NCBI RefSeq assembly: GCF_014268445.2
Contig: NZ_CP077089.1
Span: forward strand, 5,439,501 to 5,503,500
DNA length: 64,000 bases
DNA from: Pseudomonas tensinigenes
GTDB lineage: Bacteria; Pseudomonadota; Gammaproteobacteria; Pseudomonadales; Pseudomonadaceae
Direction of reading: 5' to 3'
Shown here piece after piece: positions 25,710-34,614 of the stretch. The translations under genes were made by a program, and so were the position numbers. Numbering within the stretch: the first letter of the stretch is position 1; each line of letters starts with the position of its first letter. The notes beneath the pieces were generated by a model. The model ran no database searches, had not been told where the DNA came from, and saw only the letters and a program-made list of their open reading frames with translations.

Positions 25710-27761
25710 TTGAAGCTGGAACTCAAGAACAGCTTGTCGGTGAAGTTGCTCCGGGTCGTGCTCCTGTCGGCATTGATCGTCGGCGTAGTCTTGAGCTGCG
25801 CGCAGATTGTTTTCGATGCCTACAAAACCCGTCAGGCGGTTGCTGGCGACGCCGAACGCATCCTCGACATGTTCCGCGACCCGTCGACCCAGGCCGTTTA
25901 CAGCCTGGACCGGGAGATGGGCATGCAGGTGATCGAAGGCCTGTTCCAGGACGATGCCGTGCGTCAGGCCTCCATCGGCCATCCCAACGAAGCCATGCTC
26001 GCGCAGAAATCCCGCGACCTGCAGCAGTCCAACAGCCGCTGGCTGACCGACCTGATCCTCGGCCAGGAGCGCACCTTCACCACGCAACTGGTGGGGCGTG
26101 GGCCGTACAGCGAGTATTACGGCGATTTGAGTATCACCCTCGACACCGCCACTTATGGCGAAGGGTTTATCGTCAGCTCGGTGATCATCTTCATTTCCGG
26201 GGTTCTGCGCGCACTGGCCATGGGGCTGGTGCTGTATCTGGTCTATCACTGGCTGCTGACCAAGCCGCTGTCGCGGATCATCGAGCACCTCACCGAGATC
26301 AATCCGGATCGCCCCAGCGAGCACAAGATTCCGCAGCTCAAGGGCCACGAAAAAAACGAACTGGGCATCTGGATCAGCACCGCCAACCAGTTACTCGAGT
26401 CAATCGAACGCAACACTCACCTGCGCCACGAAGCGGAAAACAGCCTGCTGCGCATGGCCCAATACGACTTCCTCACCGGCCTGCCGAATCGCCAGCAATT
26501 GCAGCAGCAACTGGACAAGATTCTGGTCGACGCCGGCAAGCTGCAACGGCGGGTCGCGGTGTTGTGCGTGGGGCTGGATGATTTCAAAGGCATCAACGAG
26601 CAGTTCAGCTACCAGACCGGCGATCAATTGTTGCTGGCCCTGGCCGACCGCCTGCGTGCCCACAGCGGCCGCTTAGGCGCCCTCGCCCGCCTGGGTGGCG
26701 ATCAGTTCGCCCTGGTACAGGCCGACATCGAACAGCCTTATGAAGCAGCGGAACTTGCGCAAAGCATCCTCGATGACCTGGAAGCGGCGTTTGCCCTCGA
26801 CCATCAGGAAATCCGCCTGCGCGCGACCATCGGCATCACTCTGTTCCCGGAGGACGGCGACAGCACCGAGAAGCTGTTGCAGAAGGCCGAGCAGACCATG
26901 ACACTGGCCAAGACCCGCTCGCGCAACCGCTATCAGTTCTACATCGCCAGCGTCGACAGCGAGATGCGTCGCCGCCGCGAACTGGAAAAAGACCTGCGCG
27001 ATGCCTTGCTGCGCGATCAGTTCTATCTCGTCTATCAACCGCAGATCAGCTACCGCGATCACCGCGTGGTCGGCGTCGAGGCGTTGATTCGCTGGCAGCA
27101 TCCGGAACACGGTCTGGTGCCGCCGGACCTGTTCATTCCGCTGGCCGAGCAGAACGGCACGATCATCGCCATCGGCGAATGGGTACTCGATCAGGCCTGC
27201 AAGCAATTGCGCGAATGGCACGATCAGGGTTTCGCCGACCTGCGCATGGCGGTCAATCTGTCCACCGTGCAACTGCACCACGCCGAGCTACCGCGCGTGG
27301 TCAATAACCTGCTGCAGATGTACCGCCTGCCACCGCGCAGCCTGGAACTGGAAGTCACCGAAACCGGCCTGATGGAAGACATCAGCACCGCCGCCCAGCA
27401 CTTGCTGAGTCTGCGTCGTTCCGGCGCACTGATCGCCATCGACGACTTCGGCACTGGCTATTCATCGCTGAGTTATCTGAAAAGCCTGCCGCTGGACAAG
27501 ATCAAGATCGACAAGAGCTTCGTGCAGGATCTGCTCGATGACGACGACGATGCGACCATCGTTCGCGCGATCATTCAACTGGGCAAGAGCCTCGGCATGC
27601 AGGTGATCGCCGAGGGCGTGGAAACCGCCGAACAGGAAAGCTACATCATTTCCGAAGGCTGCCACGAAGGTCAGGGCTATCACTACAGCAAGCCGTTGCC
27701 GGCGCGCGAGCTGGGCGCTTATCTCAAGCAGGCGCAACGCACTAATGCGGCCATTCTCTAA
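25710..27761 (+). CDS. bifA: c-di-GMP phosphodiesterase BifA, degenerate GGDEF plus EAL
   Basis: Translation starts at TTG 25710 with AAGG nine bases upstream (683 residues). Two membrane helices bracket a periplasmic region: the first near residues 15-35, the second near 155-180. HAMP-like sequence follows, then a GGDEF domain and an EAL domain. The GGDEF motif is GGDQF (residues 329-333), as in P. aeruginosa BifA, so cyclase activity is unlikely. The EAL motif is intact (E457-A-L) and the other catalytic residues are present: NLS, EVTETGL, DDFGTGYSS, KIDKSF, EGVET, QGYHYSKPL. Phosphodiesterase activity should lower c-di-GMP and promote swarming. Synteny with sodB supports the name. Confidence 0.92.
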   Translation: MKLELKNSLSVKLLRVVLLSALIVGVVLSCAQIVFDAYKTRQAVAGDAERILDMFRDPSTQAVYSLDREMGMQVIEGLFQDDAVRQASIGHPNEAMLAQKSRDLQQSNSRWLTDLILGQERTFTTQLVGRGPYSEYYGDLSITLDTATYGEGFIVSSVIIFISGVLRALAMGLVLYLVYHWLLTKPLSRIIEHLTEINPDRPSEHKIPQLKGHEKNELGIWISTANQLLESIERNTHLRHEAENSLLRMAQYDFLTGLPNRQQLQQQLDKILVDAGKLQRRVAVLCVGLDDFKGINEQFSYQTGDQLLLALADRLRAHSGRLGALARLGGDQFALVQADIEQPYEAAELAQSILDDLEAAFALDHQEIRLRATIGITLFPEDGDSTEKLLQKAEQTMTLAKTRSRNRYQFYIASVDSEMRRRRELEKDLRDALLRDQFYLVYQPQISYRDHRVVGVEALIRWQHPEHGLVPPDLFIPLAEQNGTIIAIGEWVLDQACKQLREWHDQGFADLRMAVNLSTVQLHHAELPRVVNNLLQMYRLPPRSLELEVTETGLMEDISTAAQHLLSLRRSGALIAIDDFGTGYSSLSYLKSLPLDKIKIDKSFVQDLLDDDDDATIVRAIIQLGKSLGMQVIAEGVETAEQESYIISEGCHEGQGYHYSKPLPARELGAYLKQAQRTNAAIL

Positions 27762-27764
27762 AAG

Positions 27765-27850
27765 ATCAAAAGATCGCAGCCTGCGGCAGCTCCTACATTT
27801 GGAATGCGTTCCCCCTGTAGGAGCTGCCGCAGGCTGCGATCTTTTGATCT
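27765..27850. repeat. REP pair (TAGGAGCTGCCG class)
   Basis: AAGATCGCAGCCTGCGGCAG and CTGCCGCAGGCTGCGATCTT are perfect inverted arms around TCCTACATTTGG and its partner, four bases after the bifA stop. The long stem could also act as bifA's terminator. Confidence 0.88.
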
Positions 27851-27887
27851 GCGTAAATAAGAAATATTTCCAGCCACAACCCTTTAC

Positions 27888-27914
27888 ACATAATGCGAAA
27901 GATTTGCATTATGT
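27888..27914 (+). promoter_or_regulatory. Perfect inverted repeat, probable Fur-type operator of icmP
   Basis: ACATAATGC-N9-GCATTATGT is a perfect 9-bp inverted repeat. Its core AATGCGAAAGATTTGCATT (27892-27910) has the size, AT-richness and symmetry of a Fur box, with about half of the consensus positions matched. It is located 60-85 bp before the icmP start. Confidence 0.5.
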
Positions 27915-27972
27915 CGCAGTTTTGCGCACCCCCAGCGCGAGTCCACTCAACTATCGAAGCAGGATGTTCGCC

Positions 27973-29319
27973 ATGATTCGTATGCCTCTGGCTACCGCCA
28001 GTCTGCTGGCCATCGCTATTTCCCTCGCCGGTTGCGGCGAAGGCAAAGACAAGGCTGCCGCTCCGGCCGCACCGACGCCAGCCGCCAGCACCACCGCTCC
28101 AGCGGCTGCGCCTGCCGCTGCCGGTAAAGTCGACGAAGCCGCCGCCAAGGCTGTGGTCGCGCACTATGCCGACATGGTCTTCGCCGTCTACAGCGATGCC
28201 GAATCCACCGCGAAAACCCTGCAGACCGCCGTCGACGCCTTCCTCGCCAAGCCGAACGCCGACACCCTGAAAGCCGCCAAGGCTGCTTGGGTCGCCGCGC
28301 GCGTTCCGTACCTGCAGAGTGAAGTGTTCCGCTTCGGCAACACCATCATCGACGATTGGGAAGGTCAGGTTAACGCCTGGCCGCTGGACGAAGGTCTGAT
28401 CGACTACGTCGACAAATCCTACGAGCACGCACTGGGTAACCCGGGTGCCACCGCCAACATCATCGCCAACACCGAAGTTCAGGTCGGCGAAGACAAGGTC
28501 GACGTCAAAGACATCACCCCGGAAAAACTCGCCAGCCTCAACGAGCTGGGCGGTTCCGAAGCCAACGTCGCCACCGGCTACCACGCCATCGAATTCCTGC
28601 TCTGGGGCCAGGATCTGAACGGCACCGGCCCTGGCGCTGGCAACCGTCCTGCCTCCGACTACCTGGAAGGCGCCGGCGCTACCGGCGGTCACAATGATCG
28701 TCGTCGTGCCTACCTGAAGTCCGTGACCCAACTGCTGGTCAGCGACCTCGAAGAAATGGTCGGCAACTGGAAGCCGAACGTGGCTGACAACTATCGCGCC
28801 ACCCTGGAAGCCGAGCCGGGCGAAACCGGTCTGCGCAAAATGCTCTTCGGCATGGGCAGCCTGTCCTTGGGCGAACTGGCGGGCGAGCGCATGAAGGTTT
28901 CCCTCGAAGCCAACTCCCCTGAAGACGAGCAGGATTGCTTCAGCGACAACACGCACAACTCGCACTTCTACGATGCCAAAGGCATTCGTAACGTTTACCT
29001 GGGCGAGTACACCCGTGTTGACGGCACCAAAATGACCGGCGCCAGCCTGTCGTCGCTGGTGGCCAAGGCTGATCCGGCTGCCGACACCGCACTGAAAGCC
29101 GATCTGGCCGCTACCGAAGCGAAGATCCAGGTCATGGTTGATCACGCCAACAAGGGTGAGCACTACGACCAGCTGATCGCTGCCGGCAACACCGCTGGCA
29201 ACCAGATCGTTCGCGACGCCATCGCCTCGCTGGTCAAGCAGACCGGTTCGATTGAAGCCGCTGCCGGCAAACTGGGCATCAGCGACCTGAACCCGGACAA
29301 CGCTGATCACGAGTTCTGA
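27973..29319 (+). CDS. icmP: Imelysin-family (peptidase M75) lipoprotein, IcmP-like
   Basis: The start is ATG 27973, with GCAGGA eight bases before; the frame upstream is not used. The 448-residue product has a lipoprotein signal with lipobox LAGC (Cys21 or so), then an Ala/Pro-rich linker and an imelysin domain. The conserved GxHxxE motif is present as GYHAIEFLLWGQD. IcmP of P. aeruginosa is an insulin-cleaving outer-membrane metalloprotein; related proteins take part in iron acquisition. A second, divergent imelysin lies at 31093. Iron regulation is suggested by the inverted repeat upstream. Confidence 0.9.
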   Translation: MIRMPLATASLLAIAISLAGCGEGKDKAAAPAAPTPAASTTAPAAAPAAAGKVDEAAAKAVVAHYADMVFAVYSDAESTAKTLQTAVDAFLAKPNADTLKAAKAAWVAARVPYLQSEVFRFGNTIIDDWEGQVNAWPLDEGLIDYVDKSYEHALGNPGATANIIANTEVQVGEDKVDVKDITPEKLASLNELGGSEANVATGYHAIEFLLWGQDLNGTGPGAGNRPASDYLEGAGATGGHNDRRRAYLKSVTQLLVSDLEEMVGNWKPNVADNYRATLEAEPGETGLRKMLFGMGSLSLGELAGERMKVSLEANSPEDEQDCFSDNTHNSHFYDAKGIRNVYLGEYTRVDGTKMTGASLSSLVAKADPAADTALKADLAATEAKIQVMVDHANKGEHYDQLIAAGNTAGNQIVRDAIASLVKQTGSIEAAAGKLGISDLNPDNADHEF

Positions 29320-29340
29320 TCAACCGCGTCTGCGTCAAAA

Positions 29341-29365
29341 AAGGCGACCTTCGGGTCGCCTTTTT
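29341..29365 (+). terminator. Rho-independent terminator of icmP
   Basis: GGCGACC-TTCG-GGTCGCC stem with a UUCG loop, flanked by A6 and T5, separates icmP from the following three-gene operon. Confidence 0.93.
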
Positions 29366-29429
29366 CATGCCTGCCAAACACAACCCCCTGCTTCAGGGTG
29401 TATCCAATATCAAGTGCGCCACCCATCCC

Positions 29430-29519
29430 TGTGGGAGCGAGCCTGCTCGCGAAGGCTATATCGGCCGCCACATTTTCAGCGCGTCGGACACCGCTTTCGC
29501 GAGCAGGCTCGCTCCCACA
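29430..29519. repeat. REPIN (GTGGGAGC class)
   Basis: Canonical inverted arms. It lies in the 29320-29637 gap, which otherwise contains the icmP terminator and a probable promoter. Confidence 0.9.
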
Positions 29520-29561
29520 GGGTTTCCATGGGGTTCAAGGCTTGCGCCATATCAAGCAAAC

Positions 29562-29601
29562 GATAATTCCTCTTATTCAAACCCCCTCGCCCTGTTAGAC
29601 T
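29562..29601 (+). promoter_or_regulatory. Possible promoter with weak Fur-like overlap for the di-haem/imelysin operon
   Basis: TTATTC (29573-29578), a 17-bp spacer and TAGACT (29596-29601) form a plausible sigma-70 promoter. GATAATTCCTCTTATTC (29562-29578), overlapping the -35, agrees with about ten of the nineteen Fur consensus positions. Neither call is strong alone. Confidence 0.33.
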
Positions 29602-29637
29602 TTGCGCCTTTGTTTTCGCCCGTCCGCAGGATGTCTG

Positions 29638-31065
29638 ATGCCCTCGCTGCCTCTTCGCTTGTCCGCACTGTTGCTGGCCCTGGGCCTGAGTGCCTGCGAT
29701 GACGCCCCGCGCTTCACCAAGGCCGAGCCTGGTGAAGCACGTTCGGGCGGTGCGGCGACCGTGCGCAAGACCGATCAGAATGCATTCTCCCTGCCCTCGG
29801 CCAACCTGCCGCCGTCGCGGCGGGTGGATTTCAGCGTCGGCAACAGCTTCTTCCGCAGCCCTTGGGTGATTGCGCCGTCGACCACCACCGCCCGCGATGG
29901 TCTCGGCCCGTTGTTCAACACCAACGCCTGTCAGGGCTGCCACATCAAGGACGGTCGCGGTCATCCGCCGCCACCGGATGCGCCTAACGCGGTGTCAATG
30001 CTCGTGCGCCTGTCGATTCCCAACACGCCGGAATTCGCCAAAGTCATCGAGCAAGTCGGCGTGGTGCCGGAGCCGGTCTATGGCGGCCAGTTCCAGGACA
30101 TGGCGGTGCCCGGTGTCGTACCGGAAGGCAAAGTCCGCGTTGACTACACGCCAGTGCCGATTCGTTTCAAGGACGGCACCGAAGTCGAATTGCGCAAACC
30201 TGTCTTGCAGATCACGCAACTGGGCTACGGCCCGATGCACCCGGACACGCGTTTTTCCGCACGCGTCGCGCCGCCGATGATTGGTCTGGGCCTGCTCGAA
30301 GCGATCCCCGAAGAGGCGATCCTCGCCAACGCCGCCGCGCAAGCCAAAGACAACAAAGGCATCAATGGCCGCCCCAATCAGGTCTGGGATGACGCGTTGC
30401 AAAAAACCGTCATGGGCAGATTTGGCTGGAAAGCCGGACAACCGAACCTCAATCAACAAAATGTTCATGCGTTTTCTGGTGATATGGGCCTCACGACCAG
30501 CCTGCGTCCCTTCGATGACTGCACCGACGCGCAAACCGCCTGCAAACAAGCGCCAATCGGTAATGGCCCGGACGGCGAGCCGGAAGTCAGCGACAACATC
30601 CTGCGTCTGGTGTTGTTCTACAGCCGCAACCTCGCTGTGCCGGCACGTCGTGGCGTTAACGATGCCGACGTCATCGCCGGCAAGAACCTGTTTTTCCAGG
30701 CCGGCTGCGATTCCTGCCACACGCCGAAATACACCACCGCCGCCAACGCCGCCGAACCTGAACTGGCCAATCAAGTGATTCGCCCGTACAGCGATCTGCT
30801 GCTGCACGATATGGGCGACGGCCTGGCCGACAACCGCACGGAATTCCAGGCCTCCGGCCGCGACTGGCGCACGCCGCCGTTGTGGGGAATCGGCCTGACG
30901 CAAGCGGTCAGTGGCCACACCCAGTTTTTGCATGATGGCCGTGCGCGCAATCTGCTCGAAGCGGTGCTCTGGCACGGCGGCGAAGCGCAAGCCGCACAGC
31001 AACAGGTTTTGTCTTTCAATGCCGAGCAGCGCGCTGCGTTGCTGGCGTTTCTGAACTCACTTTAA
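29638..31065 (+). CDS. Di-haem c-type oxidoreductase lipoprotein
   Basis: The 475-residue product has a lipoprotein signal with lipobox LSAC (MPSLPLRLSALLLALGLSAC). Two covalent haem motifs are present: CQGCH in TNACQGCHIKDGRG and CDSCH in AGCDSCHTPKYTT. This is the two-haem thiol-oxidoreductase-like family, distantly related to cytochrome c peroxidase/MauG. It is the first of three genes apparently co-transcribed (27-bp gap to the next). A periplasmic redox role tied to metal uptake is inferred from the imelysin partner. Confidence 0.88.
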   Translation: MPSLPLRLSALLLALGLSACDDAPRFTKAEPGEARSGGAATVRKTDQNAFSLPSANLPPSRRVDFSVGNSFFRSPWVIAPSTTTARDGLGPLFNTNACQGCHIKDGRGHPPPPDAPNAVSMLVRLSIPNTPEFAKVIEQVGVVPEPVYGGQFQDMAVPGVVPEGKVRVDYTPVPIRFKDGTEVELRKPVLQITQLGYGPMHPDTRFSARVAPPMIGLGLLEAIPEEAILANAAAQAKDNKGINGRPNQVWDDALQKTVMGRFGWKAGQPNLNQQNVHAFSGDMGLTTSLRPFDDCTDAQTACKQAPIGNGPDGEPEVSDNILRLVLFYSRNLAVPARRGVNDADVIAGKNLFFQAGCDSCHTPKYTTAANAAEPELANQVIRPYSDLLLHDMGDGLADNRTEFQASGRDWRTPPLWGIGLTQAVSGHTQFLHDGRARNLLEAVLWHGGEAQAAQQQVLSFNAEQRAALLAFLNSL

Positions 31066-31092
31066 ACACTGATAAAGAATCGGGAGCCCGAC

Positions 31093-32157
31093 ATGTTCCG
31101 TCCCAAGCTACTGTTCACCAGCCTTGCTGCGCTCGCCCTCGGCGCCTGCTCGCCGCAGGATCCGCAAGCGGTCACCTCGGCGGCCATCGCCAAATCGGTG
31201 ATCCTGCCGACCTACACCCGTTGGGTCGAAGCCGACAAGCAACTGGCGGTCAGTGCCCTCGCCTACTGCCAGGGCAAAGAAACCCTGGAGACCGCCCGCG
31301 CCGACTTCCTCCACGCGCAGAAAGCCTGGGCCGAGCTGCAACCGCTGCTGATCGGCCCGCTGGCCGAGGGCAACCGCTCGTGGCAGGTGCAGTTCTGGCC
31401 GGACAAGAAGAACCTCGTCGGCCGTCAGGTCGAGCAGTTGGTAGTCGCGCAGCCGCAGATCGATGCAGCCGCGCTGGCCAAATCGAGCGTGGTCGTGCAA
31501 GGCCTGTCGGCTTACGAATACATCCTGTTCGATGCCAAGCCTGACGTCGCCAACGCCGAGCAGAAAGCCAAGTATTGCCCACTGTTGATCGCCATCGGCG
31601 AGCGTCAGAAGCAACTGGCGGAAGAGATTCTGCAGGGCTGGAACAACACCGACGGCATGCTCGCGCAGATGAGCAAGTTCCCTAACCAGCGTTACGCCGA
31701 CTCCCACGAAGCGATCGCCGATCTGCTGCGTGTGCAAGTCACCGCACTGGACACCCTGAAGAAAAAACTCGGCACGCCAATGGGCCGCCAGAGCAAAGGC
31801 GTGCCACAGCCGTTCCAGGCCGACGCATGGCGCAGCCAGTCGTCCCTGACCGCGCTGGAAGCCAGCCTCGCCGCTGCCAAAACCGTGTGGGAAGGCGTCG
31901 ACAACAAAGGCCTGCGCGGTCTGTTGCCCGCTGAGCAAAAGCCACTGGCCGACAAGATCGATGCCGCTTATGCCGCGTCGCTGAAACTGTTCGACAGCAC
32001 CCAGCGCTCGCTCGGCGAAATGCTCGAAGACGACGCCGGTCGTCAGCAACTCAACGACATCTACGACAGCCTCAACGTCGTCCATCGCCTGCACGAAGGC
32101 GAACTGGCCAAGGCGCTGGGCATTCAACTGGGCTTCAACGCCAACGACGGTGACTGA
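31093..32157 (+). CDS. Imelysin-like lipoprotein with substituted HxxE motif
   Basis: The 354-residue lipoprotein (lipobox LGAC, signal MFRPKLLFTSLAALALGAC) has the imelysin fold: YTRWVEADKQ and KAWAELQP in the first helical half, LYDSLNVVHRLHEGELAK (as IYDSLNVVHRLHE) at the end. The position of the family motif GxHxxE reads GLSAYEY, so His is replaced by Ser while Glu is kept. It may bind metal differently or act as a non-enzymatic receptor partner of the di-haem protein. The stop codon overlaps a possible upstream start of the next gene. Confidence 0.86.
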   Translation: MFRPKLLFTSLAALALGACSPQDPQAVTSAAIAKSVILPTYTRWVEADKQLAVSALAYCQGKETLETARADFLHAQKAWAELQPLLIGPLAEGNRSWQVQFWPDKKNLVGRQVEQLVVAQPQIDAAALAKSSVVVQGLSAYEYILFDAKPDVANAEQKAKYCPLLIAIGERQKQLAEEILQGWNNTDGMLAQMSKFPNQRYADSHEAIADLLRVQVTALDTLKKKLGTPMGRQSKGVPQPFQADAWRSQSSLTALEASLAAAKTVWEGVDNKGLRGLLPAEQKPLADKIDAAYAASLKLFDSTQRSLGEMLEDDAGRQQLNDIYDSLNVVHRLHEGELAKALGIQLGFNANDGD

Positions 32158-32171
32158 TGAGGGCAAGTGCC

Positions 32172-33272
32172 ATGCTGCGACGTCAGGTTCTGACTTTAGG
32201 TAGTGCACTGCTGGGAGCAGTGACGCTGGGCGGCTGGACGCTGTTCAAACGCAAGGATCAGAGCCCGCTGTTGCTGTCGGCGCGCGACGACACCGACGGC
32301 AAGCACTACGCCGTCGGCTATCGTCTGGATGGCACGCGGGTGTTCGCCACCGAAGTCGGCCAGCGTTGCCACGACATCATCAATCACCCGACGCAGCCGA
32401 TTGCGCTGTTTGTCGCACGTCGCCCGGGCACCGAAAGCTACCTGATCGACCTGCGCGACGGTAAGTTGCTGCAGACGGTGACGTCGCAGCCGAACCGGCA
32501 CTTCTACGGCCACGCCGTGGTGCACAAGGACGGCGAGTACCTGTACGCCACCGAGAACGACACCACCGATCCCGGCCGTGGTTTGCTCGGCGTGTACAAG
32601 TTCGAAGGCGCGCGGCTGCTGCACACCGGCGAGATTTCTACCCACGGCCTCGGCCCGCATCAAGTGTCGTGGATGCCCGACGGCGAGACGCTGGTGGTGG
32701 CCAATGGCGGGATTCGTACCGAGGCGGAAAGCCGCGTCGACATGAACCTCAACGCCATGGAGCCAAGTCTGGTGCTGATGCAGCGCGACGGTACGTTGTT
32801 GAGCAAGGAAACCCTCGCCCAGCAGATGAACAGCGTGCGCCATCTGGGCATCGCCAGCGATGGCACCATCGTTGCCGGTCAGCAATTCATGGGCGCCTCG
32901 CATGAGCGTTCGGAACTGTTGGCGATCAAGCGTCCGGGTCAGCCGTTCGTGGCCTTCCCGGTGCCGGAGCATCAGTTGCAGTCGATGGGGCATTACACCG
33001 CCAGCGTTGCCGTGCACAGCGACTTGCGTCTGGTCGCCCTGACGGCGCCGCGTGGCAACCGCTTCTTTATCTGGGATCTGGACAGCGGCGAAGTGCGCCT
33101 CGATGCACCATTGCCTGATTGCGCTGGTGTCGGTGCGGTGAAGGACGGTTTTGTCGTGACCTCCGGGCAAGGACGTTGCCGGTACTACGATTGCCGTCAG
33201 GATGAACTGCTGGCCAAGCCGCTGGAATTGCCGGCGGGGCTCTGGGACAACCATCTTCAGTTGATGGCGTAA
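32172..33272 (+). CDS. DUF1513 family periplasmic protein (putative beta-propeller)
   Basis: ATG 32172 was chosen because TGAGGGC lies eight bases upstream; an ATG at 32157 overlaps the preceding stop and would add five residues. The 366-residue product starts MLRRQVLTLGSALLGAVTLG, a twin-arginine-like export signal. Repeated blade-like segments follow (SARDDTDGKHYAVGYRLDG, VHKDGEYLYATEND, PHQVSWMPDGETLVVANGG). DUF1513 proteins commonly accompany the di-haem/imelysin pair. Function unknown; a periplasmic metal-handling accessory is inferred. Confidence 0.85.
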   Translation: MLRRQVLTLGSALLGAVTLGGWTLFKRKDQSPLLLSARDDTDGKHYAVGYRLDGTRVFATEVGQRCHDIINHPTQPIALFVARRPGTESYLIDLRDGKLLQTVTSQPNRHFYGHAVVHKDGEYLYATENDTTDPGRGLLGVYKFEGARLLHTGEISTHGLGPHQVSWMPDGETLVVANGGIRTEAESRVDMNLNAMEPSLVLMQRDGTLLSKETLAQQMNSVRHLGIASDGTIVAGQQFMGASHERSELLAIKRPGQPFVAFPVPEHQLQSMGHYTASVAVHSDLRLVALTAPRGNRFFIWDLDSGEVRLDAPLPDCAGVGAVKDGFVVTSGQGRCRYYDCRQDELLAKPLELPAGLWDNHLQLMA

Positions 33273-33281
33273 AACAGCCTT

Positions 33282-33357
33282 AAAAGATCGCAGCCTGCGG
33301 CAGCTCCTACATTGGAATGCACTCCCCTGTAGGAGCTGCCGCAGGCTGCGATCTTTT
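33282..33357. repeat. REP pair (TAGGAGCTGCCG class)
   Basis: AAGATCGCAGCCTGCGGCAG and its inverse flank CTCCTACATTGG, ten bases after the DUF1513 stop, again positioned like a terminator. Confidence 0.88.
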
Positions 33358-33452
33358 TGCGCCCCCCTGTAAGAACTGCCAGTTGGAATCCCCCCTCCAC
33401 TCGGAGTAATGTGCCCGCCTGTCTCACCTGATTTATCCAAGGAACTGGAAAT

Positions 33453-34601
33453 ATGCTGCGTCGCCGCATGCTGATCATGTTGGGTGTTGTTTTGCTGATC
33501 GTCCTGGTGCTGGGCGGGTACAAAGCCTTTTCGATCTACACGATGATCCAGGGCTTTTCCAAGCCGAAACCGCCGATCAGCGTCGCCGTGGCCAACGCCA
33601 CCGAGCAACCGTGGCAGCTGCGCCTGCCCACCGTCGGCACGCTCAAGGCGCTGCAAGGCGTCGAGCTGAGCCTGGAAGTCGCCGGCACCGTCACCGAACT
33701 CAAGTTCGAATCCGGACAGAAGGTCAAGGCCGGGCAACCGCTACTGCAACTCGACAGCGCCGTCGAAACCGCATTGCTGGAAACCGCCAAAGCCGATCTG
33801 GGTCTGGCGCAACTGGACTTCGGCCGTGGCGCGCAACTGGTCGACAGCCGCGCGATCTCCAAAGGCGAGTACGACCGCCTCTCCGCCGTTCTGCAAAAGA
33901 ACAAGGCCACGGTCAATCAGCTCAACGCCTCGCTGGCAAAAAAACGCATCCTCGCGCCGTTCAGCGGCACCATCGGCATCCGTCAGGTCGACGTCGGCGA
34001 CTACCTCGCCAGCGGCAGTAAAATCGCCACGCTGCAGGACCTGAGCAGTCTCTACGCCGACTTCTATCTGCCCGAGCAATCGGTGCCGAAACTGGCCATC
34101 GGTCAACCGGTGCAAATCTCGGTCTCCGCTTACCCCGGGCAAAACTTCGCCGGCAAGATCAGCGCGATCAACCCGATCGTCGAAAGCACCACGCGCAACA
34201 TTCTGATTCGAGCCACCCTGGCCAACCCCGACGGCAAACTGCTGCCGGGCATGTTCACCAGCCTTGAAGTGCTGCTGCCCGACCCGCAGAAACATATCGT
34301 CGTGCCGGAAAGCGCGATCACCTACACCCTCTACGGCAACTCGATCTACGTGGTCGGGCAGAAGAAAGCCGAGGACGGCAGCGTCGAAAAGGATGACAAG
34401 GGCCAACCGGTGCTGATCGCCGAACGCCGCTTCATCGAAACCGGTGAACGCCGCGGTGGCCTGGTGATGATCAACAAGGGCGTGCAGAGCGGCGAACAAG
34501 TGGTGACGGCCGGCCAGATCAAACTGGACAACGGCGCCCACATTGCCATCAGCGACGACAAGACCCTCGGCGAGCAGAACAGTCCGCCCCGCGCCGACTG
34601 A
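33453..34601 (+). CDS. RND efflux periplasmic adaptor (MexV-like)
   Basis: The 382-residue protein has an N-terminal membrane anchor (MLIMLGVVLLIVLVLGGYKA), then the membrane-fusion fold: a lipoyl half (VAGTVTELKFESGQKVKAGQ), a coiled hairpin (GEYDRLSAVLQKNKATVNQL), the second lipoyl half (KKRILAPFSGTIGIRQVDVG), and the beta-barrel and MP domains. It connects the inner-membrane pump to an outer-membrane channel. The next gene, 13 bp downstream, is the pump. Synteny suggests the MexVW counterpart. No outer-membrane factor gene is adjacent, so it probably uses OprM or similar. Confidence 0.9.
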   Translation: MLRRRMLIMLGVVLLIVLVLGGYKAFSIYTMIQGFSKPKPPISVAVANATEQPWQLRLPTVGTLKALQGVELSLEVAGTVTELKFESGQKVKAGQPLLQLDSAVETALLETAKADLGLAQLDFGRGAQLVDSRAISKGEYDRLSAVLQKNKATVNQLNASLAKKRILAPFSGTIGIRQVDVGDYLASGSKIATLQDLSSLYADFYLPEQSVPKLAIGQPVQISVSAYPGQNFAGKISAINPIVESTTRNILIRATLANPDGKLLPGMFTSLEVLLPDPQKHIVVPESAITYTLYGNSIYVVGQKKAEDGSVEKDDKGQPVLIAERRFIETGERRGGLVMINKGVQSGEQVVTAGQIKLDNGAHIAISDDKTLGEQNSPPRAD

Positions 34602-34614
34602 TCAAGGAATCCCC

